Shown: positions 28,076-40,295, counted from the first letter of the stretch. The stretch: 64,000 bases of DNA from CBCXTT01 sp965178295 (GCA_965178295.1 CBCXTT010000002.1:298062-362061), one strand, 5' to 3'. Numbers and translations are program-made. Notes: generated by a model not told the origin, from the letters alone.

Positions 28076-29886
28076 TTATCTTCTCTATCTGTGTACGCAA
28101 GCTCTTGCGTTTTAAGTAGTAAGTCGCGCCCAATGGGAGCGGCAGAGCGCCGCCCCCATTCGGCATGTTCCACAATAACAGCGACGACATATCGTGGCTT
28201 ATGAACAGGCGCGAAACCAATAAAGAGAGAATTGTCGCGCAAGAACCAAGGTAATGCTTCGCCACGTCGAATGCCCTGTTCACGCTCCTGCATAGAAATT
28301 CGTCGAACTTGTGCAGTAGCTGTTTTACCTGCCATTTCGAATCCCTTTTTCTTAATACGCGCACCGTATCCTGTGCTTGATGGTGTATTGGTCGCATCAT
28401 TCATAGCTGAGAGAATAGTATTTAGGTCTTGCTGCCGCATTTTTAATGGGGGCATGTCAGGGGGTATATCTTTTTTTACAAGGTGTGGCGTGATCTTGCG
28501 CCCTCCATTAGCAATTTGCCCTAGCATCACCGCCCACTGCAAGGGGGTAGTGAGCATGCTGCCTTGGCCAATGGATAAGAGCACAGTGTCACCCGCATAC
28601 CATTTTTCTTTTTTATGCGCCGTTTTCCACTCAGGTGTTGGTATATGACCTGATTTTTCTCCCGGAAAATCAATTCCAGTGATTTTCCCAAGCCCAAATT
28701 TCCTTGCAGTTTCTGCTATAATATGGGGGCCAAGTTTTTGAGAAAGACTGTAGAAGTAAACGTCACAAGATTTTAAAAAAGCGTCGTGAAAATTCATGTG
28801 TCCATGTCCGCCTTTTTTCCAACAGTGAAAAATGTGATTGCCTATTTTGTGCTCGCCGTCACAGTAAACTTTTTTGTCTAAAATGCTTGGTTCTTTTGTT
28901 AACGCCGAGAGTCCTAAAATAATTTTTACTAGGGAGGCGGGGCTATACAATCCTGAAACGACTTTGTTTGTAAGTGGATGTAGAGGATCTTGGCGCAGTT
29001 TTTGCCATTCGTTGATTGATATACCGACAGGAAAGAGATTTGTATCATAACTGGGATGTGAAATGAGGGCCATGACTTCACCTGTGTCCATATCGAGTAC
29101 GATTGCTGCACCACTTTTGTATTGCGAAAATAAAGCATAACCATAAGCTTGTAAGCGCGTATCTATTGTGAGCACGAGGTCTTGTCCATGTGTTGGATTG
29201 GTAAGCTCTAATTGGCGAATGAGTTGTCCGAGGGCATTAATTTCTACTTCACGTCTTCCATAGGTTCCATTTAACTCATCGTCATAAAATTTTTCTATAC
29301 CTTGTTTTCCTATTTGTGCATCTGGGAATTGAAACGTTTTATCTATTGTGATATCTGCTTCTGTTGGGGTGCTGGTGTATCCGATGGTGTGGGCCGTGCT
29401 TTGCGCACTTGCATAGTGTCTGCGACCACTCTCTTGCGTTACAATGCCAGGCAGTGTAATGGTATTGACTTCTAGTATTGCAATATCCTCCCATGTCAAG
29501 TTTTTCTTGAGGATAATAGGCAAGCGTCGTGGAAGCTGTTTAATTTGACGCTCAATGCGACGTCTTATCTCGGGTGCGATGGCAATAAAAGATTCAAAGG
29601 CATCAAGGGACTGCTCATGGTTATGCGTTTGATCACGCAAAAGCACAGCATGATAAGTAGGTTTATTATCAGCAATTGTTAGCCCATTTCTGTCCAGAAT
29701 GCGCCCACGGCTTGGGGGCACTAGTTGTATATGAATGCGGTTATCATCAGAGAGGGTTTTATATTTTTGAGCTTCAATAACCTGTAGAAAATATAGCCTG
29801 CCGATCAAAACGAGGAATAGAAAAAAAATAAGCAATAAGATGGCATATAGTCTTTTGTTCAATACATGCCTAATACTTGTGCGCAT
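28072..29886 (-). CDS. mrdA: Penicillin-binding protein 2, elongasome transpeptidase
   Basis: A 604-residue class B PBP with an N-terminal TM helix (about 12-34), a pedestal domain and a C-terminal transpeptidase. The active-site motifs are SLVK (Ser318, in GLYSPASLVKI), SCD (about 375) and KTATAQV (about 522). It cross-links new peptidoglycan in the side wall with RodA. Length is normal for the family. It lies between mreD (3 bp) and rodA (4-bp overlap). Confidence 0.96.
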   Translation of the reverse strand: MRTSIRHVLNKRLYAILLLIFFLFLVLIGRLYFLQVIEAQKYKTLSDDNRIHIQLVPPSRGRILDRNGLTIADNKPTYHAVLLRDQTHNHEQSLDAFESFIAIAPEIRRRIERQIKQLPRRLPIILKKNLTWEDIAILEVNTITLPGIVTQESGRRHYASAQSTAHTIGYTSTPTEADITIDKTFQFPDAQIGKQGIEKFYDDELNGTYGRREVEINALGQLIRQLELTNPTHGQDLVLTIDTRLQAYGYALFSQYKSGAAIVLDMDTGEVMALISHPSYDTNLFPVGISINEWQKLRQDPLHPLTNKVVSGLYSPASLVKIILGLSALTKEPSILDKKVYCDGEHKIGNHIFHCWKKGGHGHMNFHDAFLKSCDVYFYSLSQKLGPHIIAETARKFGLGKITGIDFPGEKSGHIPTPEWKTAHKKEKWYAGDTVLLSIGQGSMLTTPLQWAVMLGQIANGGRKITPHLVKKDIPPDMPPLKMRQQDLNTILSAMNDATNTPSSTGYGARIKKKGFEMAGKTATAQVRRISMQEREQGIRRGEALPWFLRDNSLFIGFAPVHKPRYVVAVIVEHAEWGRRSAAPIGRDLLLKTQELAYTDREDK

Positions 29887-29889
29887 TTT

Positions 29890-30369
29890 CTAAGATTCTT
29901 TTTTAAAAAAGTTGAGTATATACAGTAAAATTGGAAAAAGAAAAGCACCCCACAAAAATATCTGCAGCAGACTTGTGCTATGCCATGATAAGCCAAGCGC
30001 GCATCCTACAAGATACATGGCGCTACCTGTAGTTGATAATATGATGCAAAATGCAAGCCAATTTCTACAAAGCCCAATCTTTGGTAAGTGAGGGGCTGTA
30101 AATAATAACTGTACATAAAAGAGCATAAATGTTAGCGCGTATGTACCAAACGGCATGTGTGTTAATGCATCTTGAATCATCCCCAGAAAAAATATCCCTA
30201 TAATAGGCGGTACAATAGGTGTATTGGTTTCTAGAATAAATAGGGTGCTGAAAAAAAATGCAGGCATAGTATGGGTTTCCACACTATTTGGTCCGATAAT
30301 ACACAGCAAGAGCAGAAAAAAAGCAAAAGTGCTGTAAAGAAACTGAGGACGATCATTTGCTGAAATCAT
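29890..30369 (-). CDS. mreD: Rod shape-determining protein MreD
   Basis: A 159-residue hydrophobic protein with about five TM helices, poorly conserved in sequence as is normal for MreD, but containing GIFFLGMIQDALTHMPFGTY (about 59-78), the family's recognisable GLLxDxxxxxPxG pattern. Identification is firm from its position between mreC (4-bp overlap) and mrdA. It is an inner-membrane scaffold of the elongasome. Confidence 0.92.
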   Translation of the reverse strand: MISANDRPQFLYSTFAFFLLLLCIIGPNSVETHTMPAFFFSTLFILETNTPIVPPIIGIFFLGMIQDALTHMPFGTYALTFMLFYVQLLFTAPHLPKIGLCRNWLAFCIILSTTGSAMYLVGCALGLSWHSTSLLQIFLWGAFLFPILLYILNFFKKES

Positions 30370-31277
30370 AGGCGCCCCTTCTCATTTGGTATCGCCGCTA
30401 CGTCCGGCGGGATTAATCGAACATAATATAGATCATTAAAGTCAACAAAGGGCGCAACTCGAATATCTGGTGTGAGGCTCGTGATTTTACCAATAGGGAT
30501 ATGCGCAGGATAAATCCCTCCTTTCCCGGATGTGTGCACGATATCACCCACATTAACTCGGCTTTTATCAATAAATTTGAGATATGGATATTGATTACCA
30601 TCGCCAACTAGTAATGTATCTACATCAGCATTTTCTATTTGAGAAGGGATGCGTGATTGGGGATTTGTGAGCGGTAACACACGGCTAAAATCCTCGCTTG
30701 TGCTAATGGTACGTCCCAGAAGTCCATCTTGGTTAATAACAGGTTGATTTGTTCTGATCTTGTCTTTTGTGCCCAGGTTAATTAAAAAGTTTTGTGTGAA
30801 AGCATCAGAGAATTTTGCAACAATGCGAGCCGTAATCAAGGGTGTTTTTTCCATGTGGTGCGTGTTAAGTATTTTATGTAGCTCTTTGTTTTCTGCCTTT
30901 AACAGTGCTAACTCTTGTGCTTTGTATCTAAGATGCTCATTTTCTTCTTCAAGGTCTTCAAGTATCTCATATGCCTTGAGAAGCTTCTTGTAATCATTGC
31001 TTAGCGCACTTATCCATTTTTTAGGCTTATTTAATGTTTCCAGAACAGGCGTGAAATAGTCAACGATAATTTCTCTGTAGAGAGACATAAAACTAGCATC
31101 GCGTTGATTAAGCACAAGACAGGAGAGAGAGGCCACTATAAATAGTATCGTAATTTTTTTTCGGCGCGATACCATGTGCCCGCTAAACAAACTGCGGCTC
31201 AGACTTTTTTTTTGTCCCGGGGATGTGTGCTCTGTTTTTAGGTGGTGCGGTAAGTTATGCTTGTCTCGGACATCCAT
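30366..31277 (-). CDS. mreC: Rod shape-determining protein MreC
   Basis: A 303-residue periplasmic scaffold with a TM helix at about 41-57, a coiled coil (about 85-130, Leu/Glu/Lys-rich), and two beta-domains with INLGTKDKIRTNQPVINQDG, GLLGRT and VGDIVHTSGKGGIYPAHIPIG patterns. It connects MreB filaments with PBP2. A GAGGTGG ribosome site precedes the start at 31277; Met35 is an alternative. It lies 22 bp after mreB. Confidence 0.94.
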   Translation of the reverse strand: MDVRDKHNLPHHLKTEHTSPGQKKSLSRSLFSGHMVSRRKKITILFIVASLSCLVLNQRDASFMSLYREIIVDYFTPVLETLNKPKKWISALSNDYKKLLKAYEILEDLEEENEHLRYKAQELALLKAENKELHKILNTHHMEKTPLITARIVAKFSDAFTQNFLINLGTKDKIRTNQPVINQDGLLGRTISTSEDFSRVLPLTNPQSRIPSQIENADVDTLLVGDGNQYPYLKFIDKSRVNVGDIVHTSGKGGIYPAHIPIGKITSLTPDIRVAPFVDFNDLYYVRLIPPDVAAIPNEKGRL

Positions 31278-31299
31278 AGGCGCCCACCTCTAACGTTGT

Positions 31300-32331
31300 T
31301 TATTGTGATAGCAAGACGTTCAAGTCACCCATCTGCTCTAATGCCTTTCCTGTGCCACGTGCCACACAGGATAAAGGATCTTCCGCAATGGATACAGGTA
31401 GCCCAGTAGCATCACGCAACACCTGATCCAGATCGTGCAACAACGCACCACCACCTGTTAACATAATACCTTTATCCACAATATCAGCGGATAGCTCTGG
31501 GGCCGTCTGCTCGAGGGCTATCTTAACAGAGTCCACGATGGCAGCCACTGTTTCTGATAGACTATCTGCAACATCTTTTGTTTTTATGACAATTTCCTTA
31601 GGCACGCCACGCACAAGGTCACGCCCTTTTACGTGCATTTCCTTGTTGTTTGCAGGATTCATTGATGCGGAACCAATTTCTTTTTTAATACGCTCTGCGC
31701 TGGCCTCGCCAATCAAAAGATTAAATTTTCTGCGGATATAATTGATAATTGCTTCATCCATTTTATCACCCCCAACGCGCACAGATTTGGCGTGAACAAT
31801 TCCTCCTAAGGAAATAACAGCCACTTCTGTTGTGCCGCCACCAATATCTACAACCATGGAGCCCGTCGGCTCTGTTACAGGCAAGTCTGCACCAATAGCG
31901 GCAGCCATAGACTCTTCTATAAGGAAGACCCGACGCCCCCCCGCGCCTTCTGCAGATTCTTGAATAGCCCTACGTTCAACTGCCGTTGCACCGGAAGGAA
32001 CGCATATGATCATTTGGGGGCGTGCAAAAGAATTGCGTTGATGCACCTTGCGAATAAAATGCTTAATCATAGATTCTGTGACATCAAAATCTGCAATGAC
32101 GCCATCACGCAATGGACGGATAGCTTGGATATTTCCAGGTGTGCGTCCGACCATCTGTTTTGCCTCATTTCCTACAGCGAGGACCTGCGGCTTACCTTCG
32201 TGCATAGCGATGGCAACAACAGAAGGTTCATTAAGAATGACGCCCTTTCCCTTCGCATGGACTAGCGTATTTGCCGTACCAAGATCGATGGCCATATCTG
32301 CACAAAACAAGTTATAAAATTTTGAGAACAT
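31300..32331 (-). CDS. mreB: Actin-like rod shape protein MreB
   Basis: A 343-residue actin-fold ATPase that forms membrane filaments directing side-wall synthesis. The phosphate-1 region reads MAIDLGTANTLVHAKGKG, phosphate-2 reads VVDIGGGTTEVAVISLGG, and the adenosine site reads GIMLTGGGALLHDLD. Length and sequence are canonical. It is the first gene of the five-gene shape operon; the promoter must lie in the 73 bp before the AGCS symporter gene or further upstream. Confidence 0.98.
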   Translation of the reverse strand: MFSKFYNLFCADMAIDLGTANTLVHAKGKGVILNEPSVVAIAMHEGKPQVLAVGNEAKQMVGRTPGNIQAIRPLRDGVIADFDVTESMIKHFIRKVHQRNSFARPQMIICVPSGATAVERRAIQESAEGAGGRRVFLIEESMAAAIGADLPVTEPTGSMVVDIGGGTTEVAVISLGGIVHAKSVRVGGDKMDEAIINYIRRKFNLLIGEASAERIKKEIGSASMNPANNKEMHVKGRDLVRGVPKEIVIKTKDVADSLSETVAAIVDSVKIALEQTAPELSADIVDKGIMLTGGGALLHDLDQVLRDATGLPVSIAEDPLSCVARGTGKALEQMGDLNVLLSQ

Positions 32332-32404
32332 ATTTTGATCCGTATCTGTACTCTCTGTATGAGGGAACTATACCTTATTTTTTTTGGTTTTTAAAGGCGC
32401 ACTA

Positions 32405-33709
32405 TCATTTGGGCGCAGTATTTTTTTTTGTGAGCAAGGCGACAGAAATGATATTGATTGCAAACATGCTATTTAAGGCAAGATCACCCAATGTCCAAAC
32501 GGTTTTTACATCAATTAGAGCCCCGAGAGGAATAATGCAGATAAACAGTACACGGAAAATAGGCACACCTTTCAGGCCGAAGAGGTAGTGCACAGCTTTT
32601 TCAGCACAAAAAATCCAAGTAAGCATGGTGGTGAATGCAAAGAGCAGTAGTGTTATGAGTACAATGTTAACAGACATAAAGCCGCCCATGTCCTTTGTGA
32701 AAGCAGCAATGCACATATTAGTGCTTTCTATACCCTCTGCACACCAGGTGTTGGTGACAATTAATGTGAGTCCCGTAATGAGACAGATGACCATCACAAT
32801 GAAGGGGGAGAGCATGCTAATTAATCCTTGTTGATGAGCAAATTCTTCTAATGACATCTTAGGATTTTTACTAACAGATGCGTGCACAATAGGCGCAAGT
32901 CCAGCACCGGCGTCTGTTGCAAATAATCCGCGATCAAAGCCTGCTTGTATCGCGATCAACAGACTGCAGCCTAAGGCACCCGCTGCTGCCTCTTGTGCAC
33001 CAAAAGCGCTTGTCAGGATTAAGATGAAGGCTTGTGGAATCTCTTGGTAGTTTTGAGCTAAAATATATAAGCAAGAAACAACATATACTGTTGCCATTAG
33101 AGGAACAAGACGAGTGATAAGAATTGAAAAATTTTTAAGGCGACCAAAAATAACAAGGGAGATAAGTAGGCTGATCAGTGCACCAGTGATTGCGGGTGTG
33201 ACATTAACATGAGCAAGAGGCAGGGATAGAGAATTCATCTGCACAAGATTGCCTACAGTAAGAGCGCTCAAAAGTGTCGCAATGCAGAAAATTTTAGCGG
33301 TGCGAGGAGCCTGGAGTCCTTGTGCGATATAATACATCGGGCCTCCCATGTGTTGGTGGTGTGTGTTGTGTATGCGATATAAAACACCAAGTCGGCACCC
33401 TTGATATTTGATGACGGCACCAAACAAAGTAATAATCCACATCCAGAATAGAGCACCAGGACCGCCCATAGATAAGGCGACCGCAACCCCTGCAATATTT
33501 CCAGTCCCAAGGTTTCCTCCTAAAATTGTTGCAACAGCGGCAAAAGATGAGAAATTTCCTTGAGTATTTTTCTGTGCAATGAGTCTCCACGCTTCCCAGA
33601 GAGAGCGCAATTGTATCCATTTATACTGTTGAGACAAATATAGACCTACACACAGAAGACCTGGCATTATGCCGTAGAGGGTAAGGTACTGTTTAAAGTA
33701 ATCTGCCAT
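32405..33709 (-). CDS. Sodium:alanine/amino acid symporter (AGCS family)
   Basis: A 434-residue inner-membrane carrier with about 10-11 TM helices. It shows AGCS signatures: ILGGNLGTGNIAGVAVALSMGGPGALFWMW (residues ~62-91, in pieces), GGPMYYIAQGL and DAGAGLAPIVHAS. The family imports alanine or glycine with Na+. It complements the glutamate dehydrogenase and other amino acid carriers in the window. Divergent from the 23S gene. Confidence 0.92.
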   Translation of the reverse strand: MADYFKQYLTLYGIMPGLLCVGLYLSQQYKWIQLRSLWEAWRLIAQKNTQGNFSSFAAVATILGGNLGTGNIAGVAVALSMGGPGALFWMWIITLFGAVIKYQGCRLGVLYRIHNTHHQHMGGPMYYIAQGLQAPRTAKIFCIATLLSALTVGNLVQMNSLSLPLAHVNVTPAITGALISLLISLVIFGRLKNFSILITRLVPLMATVYVVSCLYILAQNYQEIPQAFILILTSAFGAQEAAAGALGCSLLIAIQAGFDRGLFATDAGAGLAPIVHASVSKNPKMSLEEFAHQQGLISMLSPFIVMVICLITGLTLIVTNTWCAEGIESTNMCIAAFTKDMGGFMSVNIVLITLLLFAFTTMLTWIFCAEKAVHYLFGLKGVPIFRVLFICIIPLGALIDVKTVWTLGDLALNSMFAINIISVALLTKKNTAPK

Positions 33710-34020
33710 GATATAGTGCTGCCGTTGTGAAGTATGGGTCTCACACTAATATGCTTTCATAATTCAGTCAATTACTTGATATGAAGCATGCAACAACAAA
33801 AAAATAGGCAGAATGCATTTGACAGTGTGTGAGGAAGGTGATAGAAGGGTGTCTGTTGTTCGATGAAAAGTAGAAGAGAAATGCGAAATATCTAAGTAAT
33901 GTTTTAAGCTTTCGAATTTTAATATATATTATATTTAAAGCTTTTAGATATTACTAACAAACGCACGATAAAATATGATGTTTAATCATTACTTTAATGT
34001 TTGAAGATTTATCACTGTGT
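33710..34020 (+). promoter_or_regulatory. 23S leader region with a possible promoter; no 16S gene or tRNA
   Basis: No coding sequence or 16S/tRNA sequence is present between the symporter and 23S. A perfect TTGACA occurs at 33819-33824, with only a weak -10 (ATAGAA, 33841-33846, 16-bp spacer). An AT-rich block around 33915-33945 could hold another start site. Confidence 0.35.
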
Positions 34021-36783
<2,763 letters not shown>

Positions 36784-36884
36784 TTATACAGTGATAAGTT
36801 TTGATGTATTAAGGTCTAGTGTGTATAAAAATAGCTCGCACAATCACATTTTATTTGCTACCCAACAAAAGGGGTAGAAAGAGA

Positions 36885-37004
36885 TAGCTTGGTGACGATA
36901 GCGGAAGATAAACACCCGATTCCATCCCGAACTCGATAGTGAAAGCTTCCAGCGCCGATGGTACTACGTCTTAAGGCGTGGGAGAGTAGGTCATTGCCAA
37001 GCTT
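36885..37004 (+). rRNA. rrf: 5S ribosomal RNA, copy 1
   Basis: About 120 nt, with terminal stem AGCTTGG / CCAAGCT, the central CCCGAACTCG-like loop (CATCCCGAACTCGATAGTGAAA) shared by 5S RNAs, and GGGAGAGTAGGTC near the 3' end. An outer GAAAGAG/CTCTTTC stem extends the helix, probably for RNase processing. Lies within the 579-bp repeat. Confidence 0.95.
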
Positions 37005-37267
37005 TCTCTTTCTATTCCTTTTGCTTATTTTCTTTTTCGCTGTCTTTTCCTCTTTTTTCCCCTTCTAGCTCTGTATTTATACAATCTTGCTCTTATTCTT
37101 TCTTCATAAGATTTGAATAGATATTCCGTCTTTGCACCTACTATTCTTCTCTTGCGCTTTCTGTTTTTGTGGGCTCAGAATATTCTGCGTTCTGATTCTT
37201 ATGCCTGACTGTTCTGCGTGCTGCTCGATTTTCTATATTGATTGATACGACTCTTGGCCCGATTCTC

Positions 37268-37548
37268 GTATGTTCTCTTTTAGCGCAAAGATATCTCATG
37301 AAGGAAGATTCACTCTCCTTAATGCTTGCATTGCGTCTCTGTACGTCATAGACGGATAAATCTCTTGCCATATGCAGATCTAGTGTTTGCAGGCCTTGTA
37401 GTAGGTGATAAAATCAGTACTTGAAAAGTATTAAAAAATAAAGTAATTAGATGGTATTGCTTTCTTTATGAAATTACAAAACATTAGAACCAAAATACCC
37501 CTTCTAATTTTTGAGCTTTTGGATGAGCGGGATATGAAAAAATAAGAG
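37268..37548. other. Junction between repeat copy 1 and the Kdo cassette
   Basis: No clear gene. A 25-codon frame at 37468-37545 (ending FELLDERDMKK) has an ATG and stops just before kdsA; it could be the tail of a lost cassette gene but is too short to identify. Confidence 0.35.
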
Positions 37549-38113
37549 GTGAAAATGAAGTTATGTAACTTTAATGATAGGATAGATCATTCACTTTTTC
37601 TCATTGCCGGCTCCTGTGTAGTTGATTTTGAACAACTAGTTCTGGATATGGCGGGATATTTACAGGATATCACACAAGTGAATGAAGTTGCACAGGCGCT
37701 TTGGGATATAAAGAATGTTATCACTAAAGCACCTGAAGTGGGGAATGAGCATGTTACTCTTTGTGATCGGGGCACCTCATGTGACTATAATACCTTATTC
37801 TGATATGCGAGGCTTGGCCCAGATGCGTGAAGCAGGCTGCCCAGTAGTTGTGTACAATACTAAACGCTCCGTGCCACAGCCGGGTGAGAATGGTTTAACT
37901 TCTAGTAGACAGCGGGAAATGGCGCCAGTGTTAACCAGACCCTCAGTTGCATCTGGGCTTTCTGGTATACTGCTGGAAACATATCCTGATCCAGAAACTG
38001 CACCAAGTGATGGCCGCAATATGTGGCCACTAAATAACACCCACCCCCTTCTTGAAGTTGTAAAAGCTTTGGACCGGGTGGCAAAAACATATGGATTTAT
38101 TGCAAATGTCTGA
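37549..38113 (+). pseudogene. kdsA: Degraded 3-deoxy-D-manno-octulosonate 8-phosphate synthase (KdsA)
   Basis: Remnant of the enzyme that condenses arabinose 5-phosphate and PEP to Kdo 8-phosphate. The N-terminus LFLIAGSCVVDFEQLVLDMA aligns with FLIAGPCVxESEQ of KdsA. The central part with the KANRSS-type PEP site and TDVH region is missing; the frame resumes with IKNVITKAPEVGNEHVTLCD and RGTSCDYNTL, then shifts frame at about 37800 to SDMRGLAQMREAGCPVV, ending LDRVAKTYGFIANV. At about 185 residues in two frames it is far short of 280. The LC.F start and NGF-like tail resemble beta/gammaproteobacterial KdsA and not the Rickettsia type, hinting at transfer. Confidence 0.88.
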
Positions 38114-38717
38114 TTTAAACAGCATCATTCAATATGGCCGTGCTGTATTAGAAATTGAGTCAAAGCAGTTATTAGAAGTGAAAGATAGTATTGATGAAAA
38201 TTTTGCACTGGCTGTAACAGATATTCTGCATACAAAAGGTAAATGTATTGTTACCGGCATGGGTAAATCTGGCCTGATTGGGAAAAAAATTGCAGCCTCT
38301 TTGTCGAGCACCGGTACATCAAGTTTTTTCGTGCACCCTGGAGAAGCGTTGCATGGTGATTTAGGGATGTGTGGACAAGATGACATTGTGATTATATTAT
38401 CGAATTCAGGAGAGACTAATGAAGTTGTAAAGTTGTTGCCATTTTTTCAATCTCAAGGAAATCAAACGATTTCTATTACCGGCAATGCCCAGTCTACAGT
38501 GGCGCTATACACGGATCGTCATATTTTATGCTATGTACCGAAAGAAGCCTGTCCTCTTCAATTGGCGCCTACTTCTTCAACTACCGCATCACTTGCAATA
38601 GGTGATGCTATCGTTGTTTCGCTCATGAATTTAAAGAAATTTAAACGAGAAGACTTTGCACGTTTCCACCCAGGTGGTAGTCTGGGTCATAAATGCTGTG
38701 TTCCGGGGGTAGAGTAA
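38091..38717 (+). CDS. kdsD: D-arabinose 5-phosphate isomerase, SIS domain only (KdsD/KpsF-like)
   Basis: A 208-residue sugar-isomerase (SIS) protein converting ribulose 5-phosphate to arabinose 5-phosphate for Kdo synthesis. It matches the KdsD/KpsF/GutQ family: GKCIVTGMGKSGLIGKKIAA (about 54-73), SSFFVHPGEALHGDLGM, ILSNSGETNEVV, PTSSTTASLAIGDA and FHPGGSLG. Full-length family members continue with two CBS domains to about 320 residues; this one stops 12 residues after HPGGSLG. SIS-only active forms are known, so it may still work, or it may be truncated. The following 135 bp have no clear CBS remnant. It overlaps the end of the kdsA remnant. Confidence 0.85.
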   Translation: MDLLQMSDLNSIIQYGRAVLEIESKQLLEVKDSIDENFALAVTDILHTKGKCIVTGMGKSGLIGKKIAASLSSTGTSSFFVHPGEALHGDLGMCGQDDIVIILSNSGETNEVVKLLPFFQSQGNQTISITGNAQSTVALYTDRHILCYVPKEACPLQLAPTSSTTASLAIGDAIVVSLMNLKKFKREDFARFHPGGSLGHKCCVPGVE

Positions 38718-38852
38718 GAATATGTGCTCACAGAGCATCTTTATTATGCCATATAAAATTATTTAGGACAAACAATCTTTTGAAGTAGCAAGAGTTTTTG
38801 AAAAATTATACACAAAGAAGCGCCATCAGCATTTTGCTCTAAGGGATGTACA

Positions 38853-39959
38853 ATGAATGTTTATAAAAAGATCTATCAATACATATGTAAGAAAATATGT
38901 AAAATTTTATTAGACAAAAGTCACGCTTCAAAGCCCCCAATTTTTTGCGTCAGACTTCATATATGGAAGCATGAGTATTTTAAGTCGCTGTTTCCTGAAA
39001 ACGATTTATATTTTTTGCCATTTCGCTTAACAGAGGAGGATTTTTACAAGAAATGGGCGCAAAAAATTAAAACTGATAAAAGAAGTAAAATTCTGCTCTG
39101 GGGCAATACAGCCCCCCAGTTTATCGAAAGTTTTTTAAAAAAAACACCTGATGTTCCTTTGCTGAAAAGTGAAGACGGGTTTATACGCAGTTTGGGTCTT
39201 GGTGCAGATCATGTGTTGCCCTTGTCTGTTGTTATAGATAAAACAGGATTATACTTTGATGCGACAAAACCCTCAGACCTTGAAGAAATACTGAACACAT
39301 ATGATTTTCAATCTGACGTTAAGCTGTTAAAAAGGGCCGAGGCTTTTCGAAGGCAAATAGTAGATTTATCAATTAGTAAATACAATCATACTGGTAGTAC
39401 GGATATTGAGAAAGTGTATGGCCCTAAGACAAAAAAAAGAATTTTAGTTGTTGGACAGGTGGAAGATGATGCGTCTATACAGTATGGCTGTGAAAGAAAA
39501 TTGCTTAATAATGATTTGGTTGTTGCGACTAGGAGTGAAAATCCGGATGCGCACATCATATATAAGCCCCATCCCGATGTCATGAGAGGTCATAGAGAAT
39601 ATTTGTCTCATCCCGCTGATGTACAATACATCAGCCAAGTTTTAGAGGAGGATATTTCGATATCAGACGCACTATTAACAATCGATCATGTATACACTTT
39701 GACATCATTAGTTGGATTTGAAGCACTATTACGTGGTATAGGAAAAGTTACGACTTGGGGTGCTCCATTTTATTCTAACTGGGGATTGACTGATGATCGA
39801 CAAAAAGTTACGAGACGCTCAAGAAAATTAACAGTGAATGAACTTGTGGCTGGGGTGTATTTTTTATACCCCCGATATCATGAACCTGTTTTGCGCAAAA
39901 GATTGACACCTGAAGAAGCGCTGAAACGCATCGTGTGTCTACAAGGTAGAGACGTGTAG
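38853..39959 (+). CDS. KpsC-like beta-Kdo glycosyltransferase (capsule linker synthesis)
   Basis: A 368-residue protein of the capsule polysaccharide synthesis family (PF05159 type). In group 2 capsule systems KpsC and KpsS add beta-linked Kdo residues to a phospholipid as the anchor for capsule chains, at the inner face of the inner membrane. Signatures: SEDGFIRSLGLGA (about 109-121), YKPHPDVMRGHRE, TLTSLVGFEALLRG and TTWGAPFYSNWGLTDD near the C-terminus. KpsC has two such halves (about 680 residues); this has one, as in KpsS or single-domain homologues. Codon use is AT-richer than the neighbouring housekeeping genes. It appears intact, unlike kdsA in front of it. Confidence 0.85.
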   Translation: MNVYKKIYQYICKKICKILLDKSHASKPPIFCVRLHIWKHEYFKSLFPENDLYFLPFRLTEEDFYKKWAQKIKTDKRSKILLWGNTAPQFIESFLKKTPDVPLLKSEDGFIRSLGLGADHVLPLSVVIDKTGLYFDATKPSDLEEILNTYDFQSDVKLLKRAEAFRRQIVDLSISKYNHTGSTDIEKVYGPKTKKRILVVGQVEDDASIQYGCERKLLNNDLVVATRSENPDAHIIYKPHPDVMRGHREYLSHPADVQYISQVLEEDISISDALLTIDHVYTLTSLVGFEALLRGIGKVTTWGAPFYSNWGLTDDRQKVTRRSRKLTVNELVAGVYFLYPRYHEPVLRKRLTPEEALKRIVCLQGRDV

Positions 39960-39979
39960 AAAAAGATTGTGCACCATTA

Positions 39980-40074
39980 AGGCGTTGTAGACGACGACGT
40001 TGATAGGCACGGTGTAGAAGTGTGGTAACACATGAAGCTGACGTGTACTAATCCCTCCATTGGCTTAATATCTC
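39980..40074 (+). pseudogene. Truncated 3' end of 23S rRNA
   Basis: The last ~95 bp of 23S, identical to 36689-36783, without the remaining 2.67 kb. It starts abruptly after unrelated DNA and cannot form helix 1. Confidence 0.92.
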
Positions 40075-40175
40075 TTATACAGTGATAAGTTTTGATGTAT
40101 TAAGGTCTAGTGTGTATAAAAATAGCTCGCACAATCACATTTTATTTGCTACCCAACAAAAGGGGTAGAAAGAGA

Positions 40176-40295
40176 TAGCTTGGTGACGATAGCGGAAGAT
40201 AAACACCCGATTCCATCCCGAACTCGATAGTGAAAGCTTCCAGCGCCGATGGTACTACGTCTTAAGGCGTGGGAGAGTAGGTCATTGCCAAGCTT
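40176..40295 (+). rRNA. rrf: 5S ribosomal RNA, copy 2
   Basis: A complete 5S gene identical to the first copy, located after the truncated 23S end. Whether it is transcribed depends on read-through from the Kdo cassette or from rrl; no dedicated promoter is visible. Confidence 0.93.

Noticed and set aside
31472..31480. Perfect DnaA-box sequence TTATCCACA
   Set aside because: Single copy inside the mreB coding region; no AT-rich unwinding region or box cluster, so not an origin. The CTATCCACA at about 4030 is likewise inside a gene.
37141..37371. 76-codon minus frame crossing the end of repeat copy 1
   Set aside because: Arg/Glu-rich but crosses the repeat junction and has no ribosome site or family features.
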